From positions 372,001 through 436,000 of the forward strand of contig JANFAH010000047.1 of NCBI GenBank assembly GCA_024663395.1: a DNA stretch of 64,000 nucleotides. The letters are read 5' to 3'. Within the stretch, counting starts at the first letter, position 1. Every line of letters begins with the position of its first letter. Source of the DNA: Pisolithus tinctorius (taxonomy: Eukaryota; Basidiomycota; Agaricomycetes; Boletales; Pisolithaceae). This document shows, piece by piece, positions 33,759-44,520 of this stretch. Under the pieces are notes generated by a model that searched no databases, was not told the origin of the DNA, and saw only the letters and a list, made by a program, of their open reading frames with translations. Position numbers and translations under genes: made by a program.

Positions 33759-34652
33759 TCATCTTGGGATGGATTGGCTGTCGGTTGCGTGGACAAGACT
33801 CCATCTCATGGAGGCGCTACTTCGTATAGCACAACTCAGGGCGTTGAAGACTGCCAGCTTTCCTTGGCTACCCTGGAGTCCATCTTTTACTTCCCAAAGG
33901 AGACTCAGCTGTTCACGTTACCTGCTGGTGAGTTCAAGGCTTGCGTCTCCCCTAGACGTTAATCAAGTTTCTCTTCGCTTTCTCAAACTTCCTGATCAAC
34001 GCTACATTCTCTCTGTCACCTGTTAAGGCCGACATTTCTCCTTGGCTGCCTCCATCTCCGCCTTCTTCTGAGACAAGACTTCGTTCACTTTGCCCGTTGG
34101 TGAGTTCAAGGTTTGCGTCTCCCTTCCTTAGCTGATCTCCAATCGTCTTTGTATAGGGATGCTAATCGGGTTTCTCTTGCTCACTTTCTTACTTTCCTGG
34201 TTAAGGCAGCGTTCTCTCCATTATCTATCAAGGCCGATGGTTTTCCGTGGCTACCCCCAGCTCCGCCTTGTCCATCTGAGACAAGACTCCGTTCACTTTT
34301 CCCACTGGTGAGTTCGAGGCTTGCGTCTCCCCCTTCCTTCGCTGATCTCCGATCGTCTTTGTATAGGGATGCTAATCGGGTTTCTCTTGCTCGCTTTCTT
34401 ACTTTCCTGGTTAATGCAGCATTCTCTCCGTTATCTATTAAGGCCGATGGTTTGCCGTGGCTACCCCCAGTTCCATCTTCTCCTTCTGATACTAGAGTCT
34501 TTTCAATTTGCCTGCCGGTGAGTTCGAGGCTTGCGTCTCCCTTCCTTCACTGATCCCCAACCTCCTTTGTGTGGAGACGCTAATCAGGTTTATCTTGTTC
34601 ACTTTCTTACTTTCATGGTCAATGGTACGTTCTCTTCGACATCTATTATGCC

Positions 34653-34735
34653 AGGGGAACGTTTGGTGCGTCCCCTACCAAGGGCCAGGGGCTTGGTGCC
34701 CTTCGCAGCTCTCAAAGGCTTGGAGCCTTCGAAAG
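34653..34735 (+). repeat. Triple-hairpin module 2
   Basis: Hairpin 1: AGGGGAACG/CGTCCCCT with loop TTTGGTG (34653-34676). Hairpin 2: AGGGG/CCCTT with loop CTTGGTG (34687-34703). Hairpin 3: CTCTCAAAGG/CCTTCGAAAG, eight of ten paired, with loop CTTGGAG (34709-34735). It is closely related to module 1 in order and spacing. Confidence 0.88.
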
Positions 34736-35888
34736 TCATCTTGGTATGGATATACCCTAAACTCTACCTTTTCGTTTCCTGAAGATATTCCATTCATTTT
34801 ACAAGCTAGTGAGTTTGAGGCTCGCTTGTTTCCTCAGTTCCTGATCCCCGATTACTCCTGTGTAGGGATGCTAATTAAGTCTTCCCATCCTTCCTAGTGT
34901 TGTCTCCGCTTCCATCATGGTGAGCTGTGAACGAGTAAGTGTTTAGCCTTTGCATCTATTCCATTAGTTATATTCTTTACCTGGGGCGTACAATGATCCG
35001 TTTAACAAGAGTGCAATTACAACATTCCTACAGACCGTGCATGCAGGATTCACCGAGGCGGATCCTACGTGTTATTCCATGGCTGCTAACAAATGGGGAA
35101 GAAGAACCTTCTGTTGGAGATCCGCCTATCGACTTACAATATTGTCTGTGTTTCTTTCCCTCTCCCTTCCATTCCTCATCTCGCTATGTGCCAGCCACCC
35201 TCACTCGATAATGGGCAAAGCATAAGCGCCATCAACCTAAGTGCGTGATTTTCTAACCACTGTCTGATAGCTAACGTTCAAGGGTTATGCAGGTGCTCTA
35301 ATCACTATTGTTTCGCATCTCGAATTGAGCGCAGTCGATGTTGCCACCCTTGCTGACATCTTACTTTCGAGATCCCAGCGTGAAGGTGGGCGCTTTTCCA
35401 AGACTTTTGTTCCTTGACAGTAATCATCTCCCATAGCACCATCATTTCCGTCGAGTTCGGCTCCCTCAACATCGTCATCCTGTCAGGAGGGCACCGCTGC
35501 GGTCCCTTCCCTCCCCTTTTCCCCCATCGGCATGGAGGTCCCCACTCCCCCCGTATCAATACATCTGATGTCCGCTGACACCCCTGACTCCGCCACTGTT
35601 CTCGTCCACGGACATCCGGACGTGGAACCAAGTGATCCATCCCTGGCAGACGAGTGTTGGCATACTTCGACTGGAGTATTTTTCATGGTGACCCTGTAAA
35701 CATACCTGTTTTGTATAAAGCTTTGCTTTTTTATTTTTTATTTGGCTCAAGTGTAACCAACAACACGACTACTAACGGATTTTCTACCTGGTGCAGGTAA
35801 GTGGAGATATCGCAAATACAAAGGTTTCAAGATCGGGACCCTTTCATCATGTACATGTTGTTACTGACCTGCATCCGTTCTCGCCCCT

Positions 35889-35953
35889 ACCGTTTGGCGC
35901 GGTTGTCCACAAGAGTTGAGGGCTTGGCGCCCTTGGGGGTTTGGAGCCTTCAA
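35889..35953 (+). repeat. Triple-hairpin module 3
   Basis: Hairpin 1: ACCG/CGGT with loop TTTGGCG (35889-35903). Hairpin 2: AGGG/CCCT with loop CTTGGCG (35919-35933). Hairpin 3: TTGGGGG/CCTTCAA, seven pairs including two G-U, with loop TTTGGAG (35933-35953). Stem sequences differ from the other modules but pairing is kept. Confidence 0.82.
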
Positions 35954-36768
35954 AGGTTCTCGTCGATTGCGTCTATGAGACCCTCGGGAACAGAGTCATG
36001 GCATCGTCCGAGCCTTTCTGTTCACCGTCGTCACACACATATCATATTACTAAGTGGTACGTATTCCTTCTGTCTTGGTTATTGCTTCTTCCTTACTGTT
36101 CTCTTGCTGTTCTGGCATTTACCGATGTTTCGATGTCAATCGCACGCATGAAACCCACACGAACAGAGCTCATCTTCCGAGGCTCTCCGTTTACCACCAT
36201 TGCACACGTATTCCATTACCAAGTGGTACGTGTTCCCTCCGTTTTGGGCCTTCAGGGGTTCGAGTCTCCGCTTATTAGCGATGTATTTCCTCCGTTTTTG
36301 TTATTACATCTTCCATTCAGCTCCTTCCCCTGTCTCGGCATTCACCACGGTTTGTTCTTGGGGGGGGGGTTTGGTCCTTCAAGGGTTTGTTGTGCAGGTT
36401 CGTTTTCGATCGCATGCACGAGACCCACGCAAACAGAGTCCGAATTGTTCAAGTCTCTGTTCACTACCATTGCATGCGTATGTTATTATGAAGTGGTACG
36501 TACTCTCTCTGTATTGATTATTGCATATTCCTTATGGTTCGTTCCACCTGGTACTTATCACGATACGGCATGACACCAATCTTCTTTTCTGATATTTTCC
36601 TTTTGTTCCACTCGCTACTCATGTAATAACTGCAAGCGTCATTATTCCATTGCAACAAGCCGCCATTTTACTGAATAACTCCATGGGTTTTTTTATGTCA
36701 GGTAAGGCATGGCTTTACTTAAATACCTCATCTGACCGCTTTTCCCCTCCTCCCCCATCGTTCTTGAC

Positions 36769-39700
36769 ATGCCTCGCGCACCGAAAAGTGTTGACCAAGT
36801 CGTGGACGACTCTACGGATTTGCACACCCGGGTTCTTCGAAACCACAAAATCCCCACCACCAAGATGGCTCCTCCACCAGAGGTAAGTTATCTTGTCACC
36901 GTCGATCCCATCTGACCCCTGCCTTCACAGATCAAAAAAGACAAGCCCAAGCCCTGGCACGCAGTGCAACCGCCTGAAGGATGGGAAGAACATATGTTTG
37001 GTCTCCGTGACAGGAGGAGATCACTCACTCCTAGTGTTTCTGTGTCCTCCCAAAATTCTACTACCCCGATCTTGCAGGAAGACCAGGTCGAGGGCGCTCC
37101 GATGGAGGAGGATACTGGTGAGGCTGAGGCTGAGGCTGAGGCTGAGGAGGTTGAGGTCAACGTTCCTGCTGACGAGGGCAGTCAACGTCCTGATGATGGG
37201 GCTAGTCAACTTCCGGACGATGAAGGTTCGTTTTTTTTTGAATATTTTTCTCATTCTCTCACAGTTCTGTAGATGTTGCATTGTTATATCCTTGACTCCG
37301 GGGTTTGGTGCCCCCCCCTTCTCTCATCTGACTGTGGGTTTGGTGCCCAATGGTCTAAAGCTAGGCGCTTTGGATCCTCATGAGAGTCACCAAGTGTCCT
37401 GTGTCATTTTCACTTCTTTTCTAGACACTTTGTTATCCTTTGATGTGTCTTTTGTCGCACTGCAATGCATTCTCTTCCAATATTGACGTGTTCATAGTAG
37501 ATCAGGATGATTCTGAATCATCACTTCCTCCATCTTCGCCACCAGCTGAAGACTCCAGTTCCGACGCCGAGGATGAGTTTCCCCCATGTCGTCCTGGTCG
37601 CCATGTGGAACACAAACCTAAAAGCAAGGGCAAAAGTAGGGCTATGGATGTTGACGACAGTGATATAGTGAGTCAGGATGATCATGAACACGCCTGGAAC
37701 GCGAAATTTAGGAAGACTGGGAACTTGTCCCATGCCGCTCTCGATGAGATATGTGACTTCGCGACCGAAGTCAAGGCAAAAGCAGAAGAACTTGGATGTC
37801 GACACGGCAAGTCTCCTCGTGACATCCTTGTCGCTGCTGGGCTCAGTGTCAAACCATCTCACACGAAGCTCAATGAGGCCAACCTCTTCCGCTTGTGGTA
37901 TTGGGCCACCCAACTGAAACCTGATGGCGGTATGCATGCCCTTGTCACATACTCTTTTATAACATTCTTCCCAGCCGACCGAAACATGGTCAACAATATC
38001 ATTACAGCGGAGTACAATCAACTCATGAAAGATATCCCCAAAGACAACACCATGGCAAGAAAGGAGAAGTTGAAGGCCGTTTATGAATGGAGTGAGAGCT
38101 CCTCAGCAGTGCCCGCTAACAAATCAGTCAAGTCCATCGCAGTCAGAGTCCACAACGCGAAGACGCAGTTCTCTGGATTGGTAAGTGGTTGTAAGTGGGT
38201 GGGTGGGTGGCAGATCCTACCGTCGAGCAGGCTGAAGCATGGTCAACTCTTGAAGACATCGAAATTGCTGGAGTTGTGATGTATGTTGGACAAGACCCTG
38301 CAGGACGCCAGACCTCTGGCATATTTGGTGGTTCTGATATCATACGAAAGTACATCAATGATCATGCCATTGATGTTTGGGGACTTATGGACAAGTACAC
38401 TGCAATATTTAAGTAAGTGATGTTACACATATCTTACTCGGACTCATTGCAATTAGGTGTCTCAGGGATGGTAATGGTACTGAGGCTGGGTTATTAAGGA
38501 CAAGTGCTTCTGCCAGTTCAGCTCTGGCATTGGAGTTGCATTGTCGAATGAAGGAGATACCAAGAGATTGCAACCGCCAGGTATTTGGATCTATGATGAA
38601 GGAGAAGTTGATAACGGCGCTCCAAGATCTACGCAGTACGTATTTCTGGTATTCCGTATATTCTCTTCTAAGTGTCTTCCCATAAGCGACCCATGGGGTC
38701 GAAGTTGGTGATCCCCAGAAAATCATTTGGCAGCGGCTTCTTGAGTTCATTAGGAGGAACTCTCTCGTCATAATCAACTGGCCGCTTGGGGTGCCTCCAC
38801 TGGGCCCTGGTTTTGAGTACAAGAAACTCAAAGCTGATGCTCTCCGCCAACTTGTGGTACCTTATCTGCGGAGAAAGCTAGGCTCGATGTACGATGGACA
38901 ATCTGATGACGACAATGACAAGAAAAATGATTGTCTGGATGGTGTGCCAGAGGTCGAAATCAAACCCTGGAATGAAGGTATTGCATACATTTTTTGTCTA
39001 ACTCATCGCTGACCGTTTTTGCAGATGTCATCAGCATAAGGGATGTACACCCATTAAAGGGAGAGATCGCACTGGTCAAGGCTCCTGATGGCACGGTTTT
39101 GCGCAAGGTGTCTGACGATCCTGAGTGGCAGAAGTCCTGCGAAGAAGAGGATCCAGGTACAGCGGCACATCATGCACAGAGCGGAATCCCATTTCCATCA
39201 CGCAAGTGGCCTCATGTGGAGGTGATGGATAATGACACAGTTCCTCGTGAGGTGAGTCAATCCACTCAACCTCTGGTGTCCACTAATGCTCCCCAAGGCT
39301 TCACGCTGTGACCGCCAAATGCCCCTGCATGATGAAGGCAGGGATGCATGCCCCATCGCTGGCGACTGCGGTGTAGTGATTTACCCTGCTGCATTTTGGT
39401 CGAAACTAACAGGCGACATGCACAGGATGCACTTCGTGACCCACCAGCACACACAAGCCGCGAGAACACTCGAGAGCCTGGTCGATCTGAGTGCCCCTTG
39501 CCGGCTCGGCGCTATGGGGTGAGGTCCGGACATACCAGTTGATTAAAAGACTAATGGAGGACTGCACAGGATCTGCATCGTGATGCTGTCCCAAGCCATT
39601 CGCACCCGCGGGACCCTGGCCCTTCTCAGCAGTTTCCACCATCTCAGCGTTATGAGGTGAGTAACCCAGGCATTCTGCTTCTTGAAGGAGACCAATAGGA

Positions 39701-40032
39701 TGTCCCGCAGGACCCTCGTTATGACCACGCCAACTATCATGTTCCTGGCCCCTCCGATATTCCCTACAATGTTCATGGCTTGATCCTTCATTGTCACATT
39801 TTGTTTAGCTTCTCTATAGGTATTACCACCTGCCCGCCACGGTTCGGGGTGTTTCCCTCCGTCCCGTCAGACGTATCGCATACCATCTCGCCCTGACCAT
39901 CATGTTTACCATGATGCTCCATATATCTCTGACTACTACCCCCCAGCCCAGCCTACAGCACAGCAATGGGTTGACAGAGGTAGTGCTGCACAGTATGAGG
40001 ACGAATTTCCTGAGGATTACTTAGATTATTAG
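36769..40032 (+). CDS. Cargo gene B: unnamed Agaricomycete-expanded nuclear-like protein
   Basis: A spliced plus-strand gene. Start ATG 36769 (MPRAPKSVDQVVDDSTDLH), intron 36883-36930, an acidic exon to 37225 (EAEAEAEAEEVEVN), intron 2 to about 37502, and an exon to 38180 (acidic Ser run, KSKGKSRAMDVDD, then NLSHAALDEICDF and LVAAGLSVKPSHTKLNEANL). Next come AEAWSTLEDIEIAGVVMYVG and QTSGIFGGSDIIRKYIN, then EIPRDCNRQVFGSMMKEKLI, LVVPYLRRKLGSMYD, ALVKAPDGTVLRKVSDDPEW, and a Pro/Tyr/His-rich end DEFPEDYLDY before TAG at 40030. No internal stop is seen when spliced. It resembles a repeated, uncharacterised mushroom family; I know no function. Acidic and basic clusters suggest a nuclear protein (inference). 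It is divergent from gene A within the KDZ element. Confidence 0.75.
37300..37395 (+). repeat. Hairpin module 4, in gene B intron 2
   Basis: Hairpin 1: GGGG/CCCC with loop TTTGGTG (37300-37314). Hairpin 2: TGGG/CCCA with loop TTTGGTG (37335-37349). The expected third hairpin is degenerate (CTTTGGA with only the right stem TCCTCATGAGAG kept). The module is in the sense orientation of gene B. Confidence 0.7.
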
Positions 40033-41220
40033 TCTCCTCAGTATTTTCTTTAGAAATACATGTTTGTTTTTCCATGATAGGGTGAGCAGTGAGTGAATCA
40101 AATCTCTCAGTTCTCCGTCATTTTGAATGCAAGAGCATTTGTCTGCTTGACTGTTATTTTGTTACCTCCTGTGGCCACACTGCCATATTGCTGCTCACTT
40201 GATCTACCAATGAATTTTCTACTGATTGACATTCTACAGGGAAGATGCATCTACTCAAAATACTGTATGCTTGTTTGAAGAGTTTGGGCTGCAGAGAGTT
40301 AGGTCAAAGGACATTTGAGGTGAAGCTTAGAGGCCACACCTACAGATAAAGGAGCCTCCAGCAATGAGGAGGGGATATGGTGACATTAAGCAAGTGTTGA
40401 TGTGGTGATCACTGACTGACAACTCTCCTAGTGTCACTGTGTCCAATGGCCAGGGGCTCTGGTGAGTTCTGCTGCCTGGTCTCCTGTGTACCTTATCTAT
40501 ATTTGATTACTGTGATCAAGTGATTGTTTTTCCCTGGTGAGTTGAGGGAACTCAATGGAATTCAAATGGAATTGAAATGATTATCTCAAAATAATGGGTA
40601 AATAGCCTGAATTTTGAGAGGACTAAAAACACTCAAAAGTCAATTTCCTTCAAGTTTTGACAGATAGGGTTTTTCCACATGGTGAGGGGGGTGGCAAGGT
40701 TGGAAAGCAAGGATTGAAAGTGGTGTTGAGGCAAGGTTAGCAGTACCTCAGATTAAAGGGACTTGGGCAACATCTCTTGCTTACTAATCAGGTGTTGTTA
40801 TCATCATCAGGATACTACAGTTCTATGTTACATGCAAGCAGTGTAGAGCTGCAGAGGTTGACTTCTGGATTTATTTTGGTCTTGTCTGGGTTCTCTCATT
40901 GACTTTTCCCTATAAACATTGTTGTTCAATGCTTTTTCTAAGAGCCTATTTTTGTGTTGAGAATTAATCTACCTGCATTGCTACTAAAACAGGTCTATCT
41001 TTTATCAGACCCATCATGTTGTTATCATTTGCAGCTGCACAATTTGCCCCCATTTAATCTGCTACATTGGCCCTTCACTGTGCTCTGTGAGTTAGTATAA
41101 AAATTAGATAACATTACCTGTGCAATATGTCAATACAGCCCTGCATGGTGGATCTGGTTGACTTGAAGCTGCCACAAAATTGATTTGAGAGCATTTTGGT
41201 GTTCTGACATATAGTACATG
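40033..41220. other. Non-coding CpG-poor stretch of the KDZ element
   Basis: Starts directly after gene B. The base composition changes abruptly to CpG-poor sequence. I find no coding motif, no repeat and no RNA gene. It leads into the subterminal array. Confidence 0.5.
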
Positions 41221-43492
41221 GACATCCTACTGGCCTCTATGGAGAGGGGTGGAATGTCCAACTGGCCTTCAGAGGGGGGAGTGGGATGTCCCACAGTAGC
41301 TTCCAAAGCTACCATGGGACATCCCATTGGCCTATGGAAGGGGGGGTGGGACATCCCACAGTATCCTCCAAAGCTATCATGGGACATCCCACTGGCCTCC
41401 AGAGAGGGGGGTGGGATGTCCCACAGTAGCCTCCAAAGCTATCATGGGACATCCCACTGTCTATAGAAAGGGGGTTCGGATGTCCCATAGTAGCCTCCAA
41501 AGCTAGCATGGGACATCCCACTGGCCTCCAGAGAGGAGGGTGGGATGTCCCACAGTAGCCTCTGAAGCTATCATGGGACATCCCACTGGCATCTGGAAGG
41601 GGGGTGGGATGTCCCACAGTAGCCTCTGAAGCTATCATGGGACATCCCACCAGCCTATGGAAGGGGGGGTGGGATGTCCCACAGTAGCCTCCAAAGCTAT
41701 CATGGGACATCCCACTGTCTATGGAAAGGGGGTTGGGATGTCCCATGGTAGCCTCCAAAGCTAGCATGGGACATCCCACTGGCCTCCAGAGAGGAGGGTG
41801 GGATGTCCCACAGTAGCCTCCAAAGCCATCATGGGACATCCCACTGTCTATAGAAAGGGGGTTGGGATGTCCCATGGAAGCCTCCAAAGCTATCATGGGA
41901 CATCCCACTGGCCTCCAGAGAGGAGGGTGGGATGTCCCACAGTAGTCTCTGAAGCTATCAAGGGACATCCCACTGACCTCTGGAAAGGGGGGTTGGATGT
42001 CCCACAGTAGCCTCCAAAGCTATCATGGAACATCCCACTGTCCCCTGGAATGGGGGTTGGGATGTTTCACAGTAGCATCAGAAGCTATCATGGGACATCC
42101 CACTTGCCTCCAGAGAAGGGGGTGGCATGTCCCATGGTAGCATCTGATGCTCTCATGGGACATCTCACTGACCTCCTCAGAGGGGGTTGGGATGTCCCAA
42201 AGTAGCCTCCAAAGCTATCATGGGGGATCCCTCTGGCTTCCAGAGAGGAGGATGGGATATCCCATAGTAGCCTCCAAAGCTATCATGGGACATCCCACTG
42301 GCCTCCAGAGAGGGGGGTGGGATGTCCCACAGTAGCCTCTGAAGCTATCATGGGACATCCCATTGTCCTATGGAAAAGGGGCTGGGCTGTCCCACAGTAG
42401 CTTCTGAAGCTATCATGGGACATCCCACTGGCCTCCAGAGAGGGGGGTGGGATGTCCCACAGTAGCCTCTGAAGCTATCATGGGACATCCCATTGTCCTA
42501 TGGAAAGGGGGCTGGGATGTCCCACAGTAGCTTCAGTTGTCCTATGAAAAGGGGGCTGGGATGTCCCACAGTAGCTTCTGAAGCTATCATGGGACATCCC
42601 ACTGGTCTCCAGAGCAAGGGGTGGGATGTCCCACAATAGCCTCCAAAGCTATCATGGGACATCCCACTGGCCTCCAGAGAGGAGGGTGGGATGTCCCACA
42701 GTAGTCTCTGAAGCTATCAAGGGACATCCCACTGACCTCTGGAAAGGGGGGTTGGATGTCCCACAGTAGCCTCCAAAGCTATCATGGAACATCCCACTGT
42801 CCCCTAGAATGGGGGTTGGGATGTTTCACAGTAGCATCAGAAGCTATCATGGGACATCCCACTTGCCTCCAGAGAAGGGGGTGGCATGTCCCATGGTAAC
42901 ATCTGATGCTCTCATGGGACATCTCACTGACCTCCATAGAGGGGGTTGGGATGTCCCAAAGTAGCCTCCAAAGCTATCATGGGGGATCCCACTGGCTTCC
43001 AGAGAGGAGGATGGGATGTCCCATAGTAGCCTCCAAAGCTATCATGGGACATCCCACTGGCCTCCAGAGAGGGGAGTGGGATGTCCCACAGTAGCCTCTG
43101 AAGCTATCATGGGACATCCCATTGTCCTATGGAAAAGGGGCTGGGATGTCCCACAGTAGCTTCTGAAGCTATCATGGGACATCCCACTGGCCTCCAGAGA
43201 GGGGGGTGGGATGTCCCACAGTAGCCTCTGAAGCTATCATGGGACATCCCATTGTCCTATGGAAAGGGGGCTGGGATGTCCCACAGTAGCTTCTGAAGCT
43301 ATCATGGGACATCCCACTGGTCTCCAGAGCAGGGGGTGGGATGTCCCACAATAGCCTCCAAAGCTATCATGGGACATCCCACTGTCTATAGAAAGGGGGC
43401 TGGGATGTCCCACAGTAGCCTCTGAAGCTATCATGGGACCTCCCACTGGCCTCCAACAATGGGGGGTGGGATGTCCCATCATTGCCTCTTGG
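41221..43492 (-). repeat. KDZ right subterminal array (~35 units, higher-order repeats)
   Basis: About 35 units of 60-66 bp in inverted orientation to the left array, each with GGGATGTCCCACAGTAGCCTC and AAGCTATCATGGGACATCCC. A block at about 41920-42140 is repeated with minor changes at 42675-42900, and flanking units follow the same order, so a multi-unit segment of about 760 bp has been duplicated. Open frames through the array are artefacts of period and composition. Confidence 0.92.
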
Positions 43493-43526
43493 TTGTTCTA
43501 CATAGATGACCTTGATGAACATGTGA

Positions 43527-43606
43527 CTAAAGGTGGGATTGAACCAGCAGTCTCCTGGAGTTGACCTTGTGGTTTAATCACTGAGCTATATGGTTTGAGT
43601 ACTAAT
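43527..43606 (-). repeat. tRNA-like sequence (SINE head or tRNA relic)
   Basis: On the minus strand TATAGCTCAGTGATTAAACC resembles a polymerase III A box (TAGCTCAGTGGTTA), and TGGTTCAATCCCACC downstream resembles a B box/T arm (GGTTCAATCCC). The region between is too degenerate to fold as a full cloverleaf, and the T stem has one mismatch. It is best read as a decayed tRNA-derived sequence. Confidence 0.55.
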
Positions 43607-44287
43607 GTCAGTTGCTTGGGGGTTAGATCAGAACTTTGGGAATAATTATCCATGAAGAGTAATACACAGAATGCACCATCTCCAACAGACTTCAGTGGTC
43701 TTTAGCAACACAAGTCCACCCTTCCTTTGAGAATCAACAAAGTTCAGTCTTCTGCCCATCCTGGCTGGATTGGTATTTGAAGCACATGGTGGTCCACTGG
43801 AGGGCCTTACAGCCCAGGGTCATAATGGGACATTGGGCACCACAGCAATCAGATTACATAACCCCTTTGGACAGTGGGGTTCTCACATGCTTGTGCCCCA
43901 CAATAGTGTCATGTATTGTGCTACAATCTATTCCTTGGCTTGGAAGGTCTTCCACTCATCCTCATTGAATGCATTTAGTATGATCTTATTAATGTGTACT
44001 CCTTCTATAAGCAATGGAACTTACTCATGGGACAGTGCTGAATCCATTAAAATTTATCACAATGATGCAAGGCTCACTTCCAGAAGTATTGTATGATTCT
44101 GGAGATGACACCTCACAATCACACTGATTTCCCACTTCAAATTTGTGCATAATAAGTGTACCAAATGGTTTTGGAAAGTCAGTGGCTGCCACATACATAG
44201 GCCCCTACTTTGCCAGGTATTCTCATCATCCTGGATAATTGTGACTGCTTTGGTTTCTTGGTCAGAAGTGGGATTTCAGTGTGAATA
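43607..44287. other. KDZ right inner flank, nothing recognised
   Basis: CpG-poor sequence between the tRNA-like stretch and the right terminal repeat. Small frames only, with no family motif, tandem repeat or RNA feature visible. Confidence 0.4.
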
Positions 44288-44520
44288 TGAGCTGCACTTT
44301 TGCAGCTGAGGACCCCTGACACCTAAGGCAGCCATGGGACAGCCCAAAATATATTACCAAAGGGCTGGGATTATGGGACATCCCAGCTCCTGCACACTGC
44401 AAATAGCCCTGGGACATGGCCAGATGTCCCTGGGATGACCTGGTCTGAGTGGCTTTTAGCTTGGATGATTTGTAGAAAAACTTCAGCCTAAATGCTTATG
44501 AAAATTGGTTACCTGAAGTG
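44288..44520 (-). repeat. KDZ right terminal inverted repeat
   Basis: Reverse complement of 20253-20485, ending GGTTACCTGAAGTG. It is followed at once by the TSD tctgacac (44521-44528) and by the second part of the split Gypsy-2-type LTR. Confidence 0.9.

Larger units (their letters stand above)
33388..36768. other. Gene-poor divergent intergenic region with local repeats
   Basis: No convincing coding sequence. It holds a degenerate tandem series of about 170-210-bp units marked by GTGAGTTCGAGGCTTGCGTC (33931, 34101, 34309, 34520, 34810), with pyrimidine-rich tracts and GGGATGCTAATCGGG between the marks. A second series of three units (about 36000-36130, 36170-36310, 36430-36540) carries accaccgttgcacacgtattc-like and AAGTGGTACGT words. 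Hairpin modules 1-3 are interspersed. The GTGAGT-like marks look like splice donors, so a decayed or non-coding multi-exon transcript is possible. Confidence 0.5.
20253..44520. mobile_element. KDZ DNA transposon with cargo, 24.3 kb
   Basis: Bounded by 233-bp terminal inverted repeats beginning CACTTCAGGTAACC and by the perfect 8-bp TSD tctgacac (20245-20252 and 44521-44528). It carries a KDZ (Kyakuja-Dileera-Zisupton) transposase on the minus strand, subterminal palindrome arrays at both ends, and two divergent spliced genes. Removing three nested insertions gives about 19.3 kb. An 8-bp target fits this superfamily. The outer 5 kb on each side are almost CpG-free, while about 25-40 kb is CpG-rich. 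Confidence 0.88.

Noticed and set aside
35801..36573. A protein-coding gene at 35.8-36.6 kb
   Set aside because: The open frames run through three diverged tandem units and change frame between them. No motif is visible.
29888..40032. A TET/JBP-type dioxygenase as KDZ cargo
   Set aside because: KDZ elements are reported to carry such genes, but neither cargo gene shows an HxD...H dioxygenase signature.
41309..41968. A 219-codon frame of His/Pro/Cys-rich repeats in the right KDZ array
   Set aside because: It follows the repeat period and composition only; adjacent units break it and the opposite strand is equally open.
20650..43492. CRISPR-like regular repeat arrays
   Set aside because: Units are 60-66 bp, contain inverted copies of one palindrome and have no unique spacers. 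The organism is a fungus, and the arrays are subterminal repeats of a transposon.
20253..44520. A Starship or other tyrosine-recombinase mobile region
   Set aside because: It has TIRs, an 8-bp TSD and a KDZ transposase; no DUF3435-type recombinase is seen.
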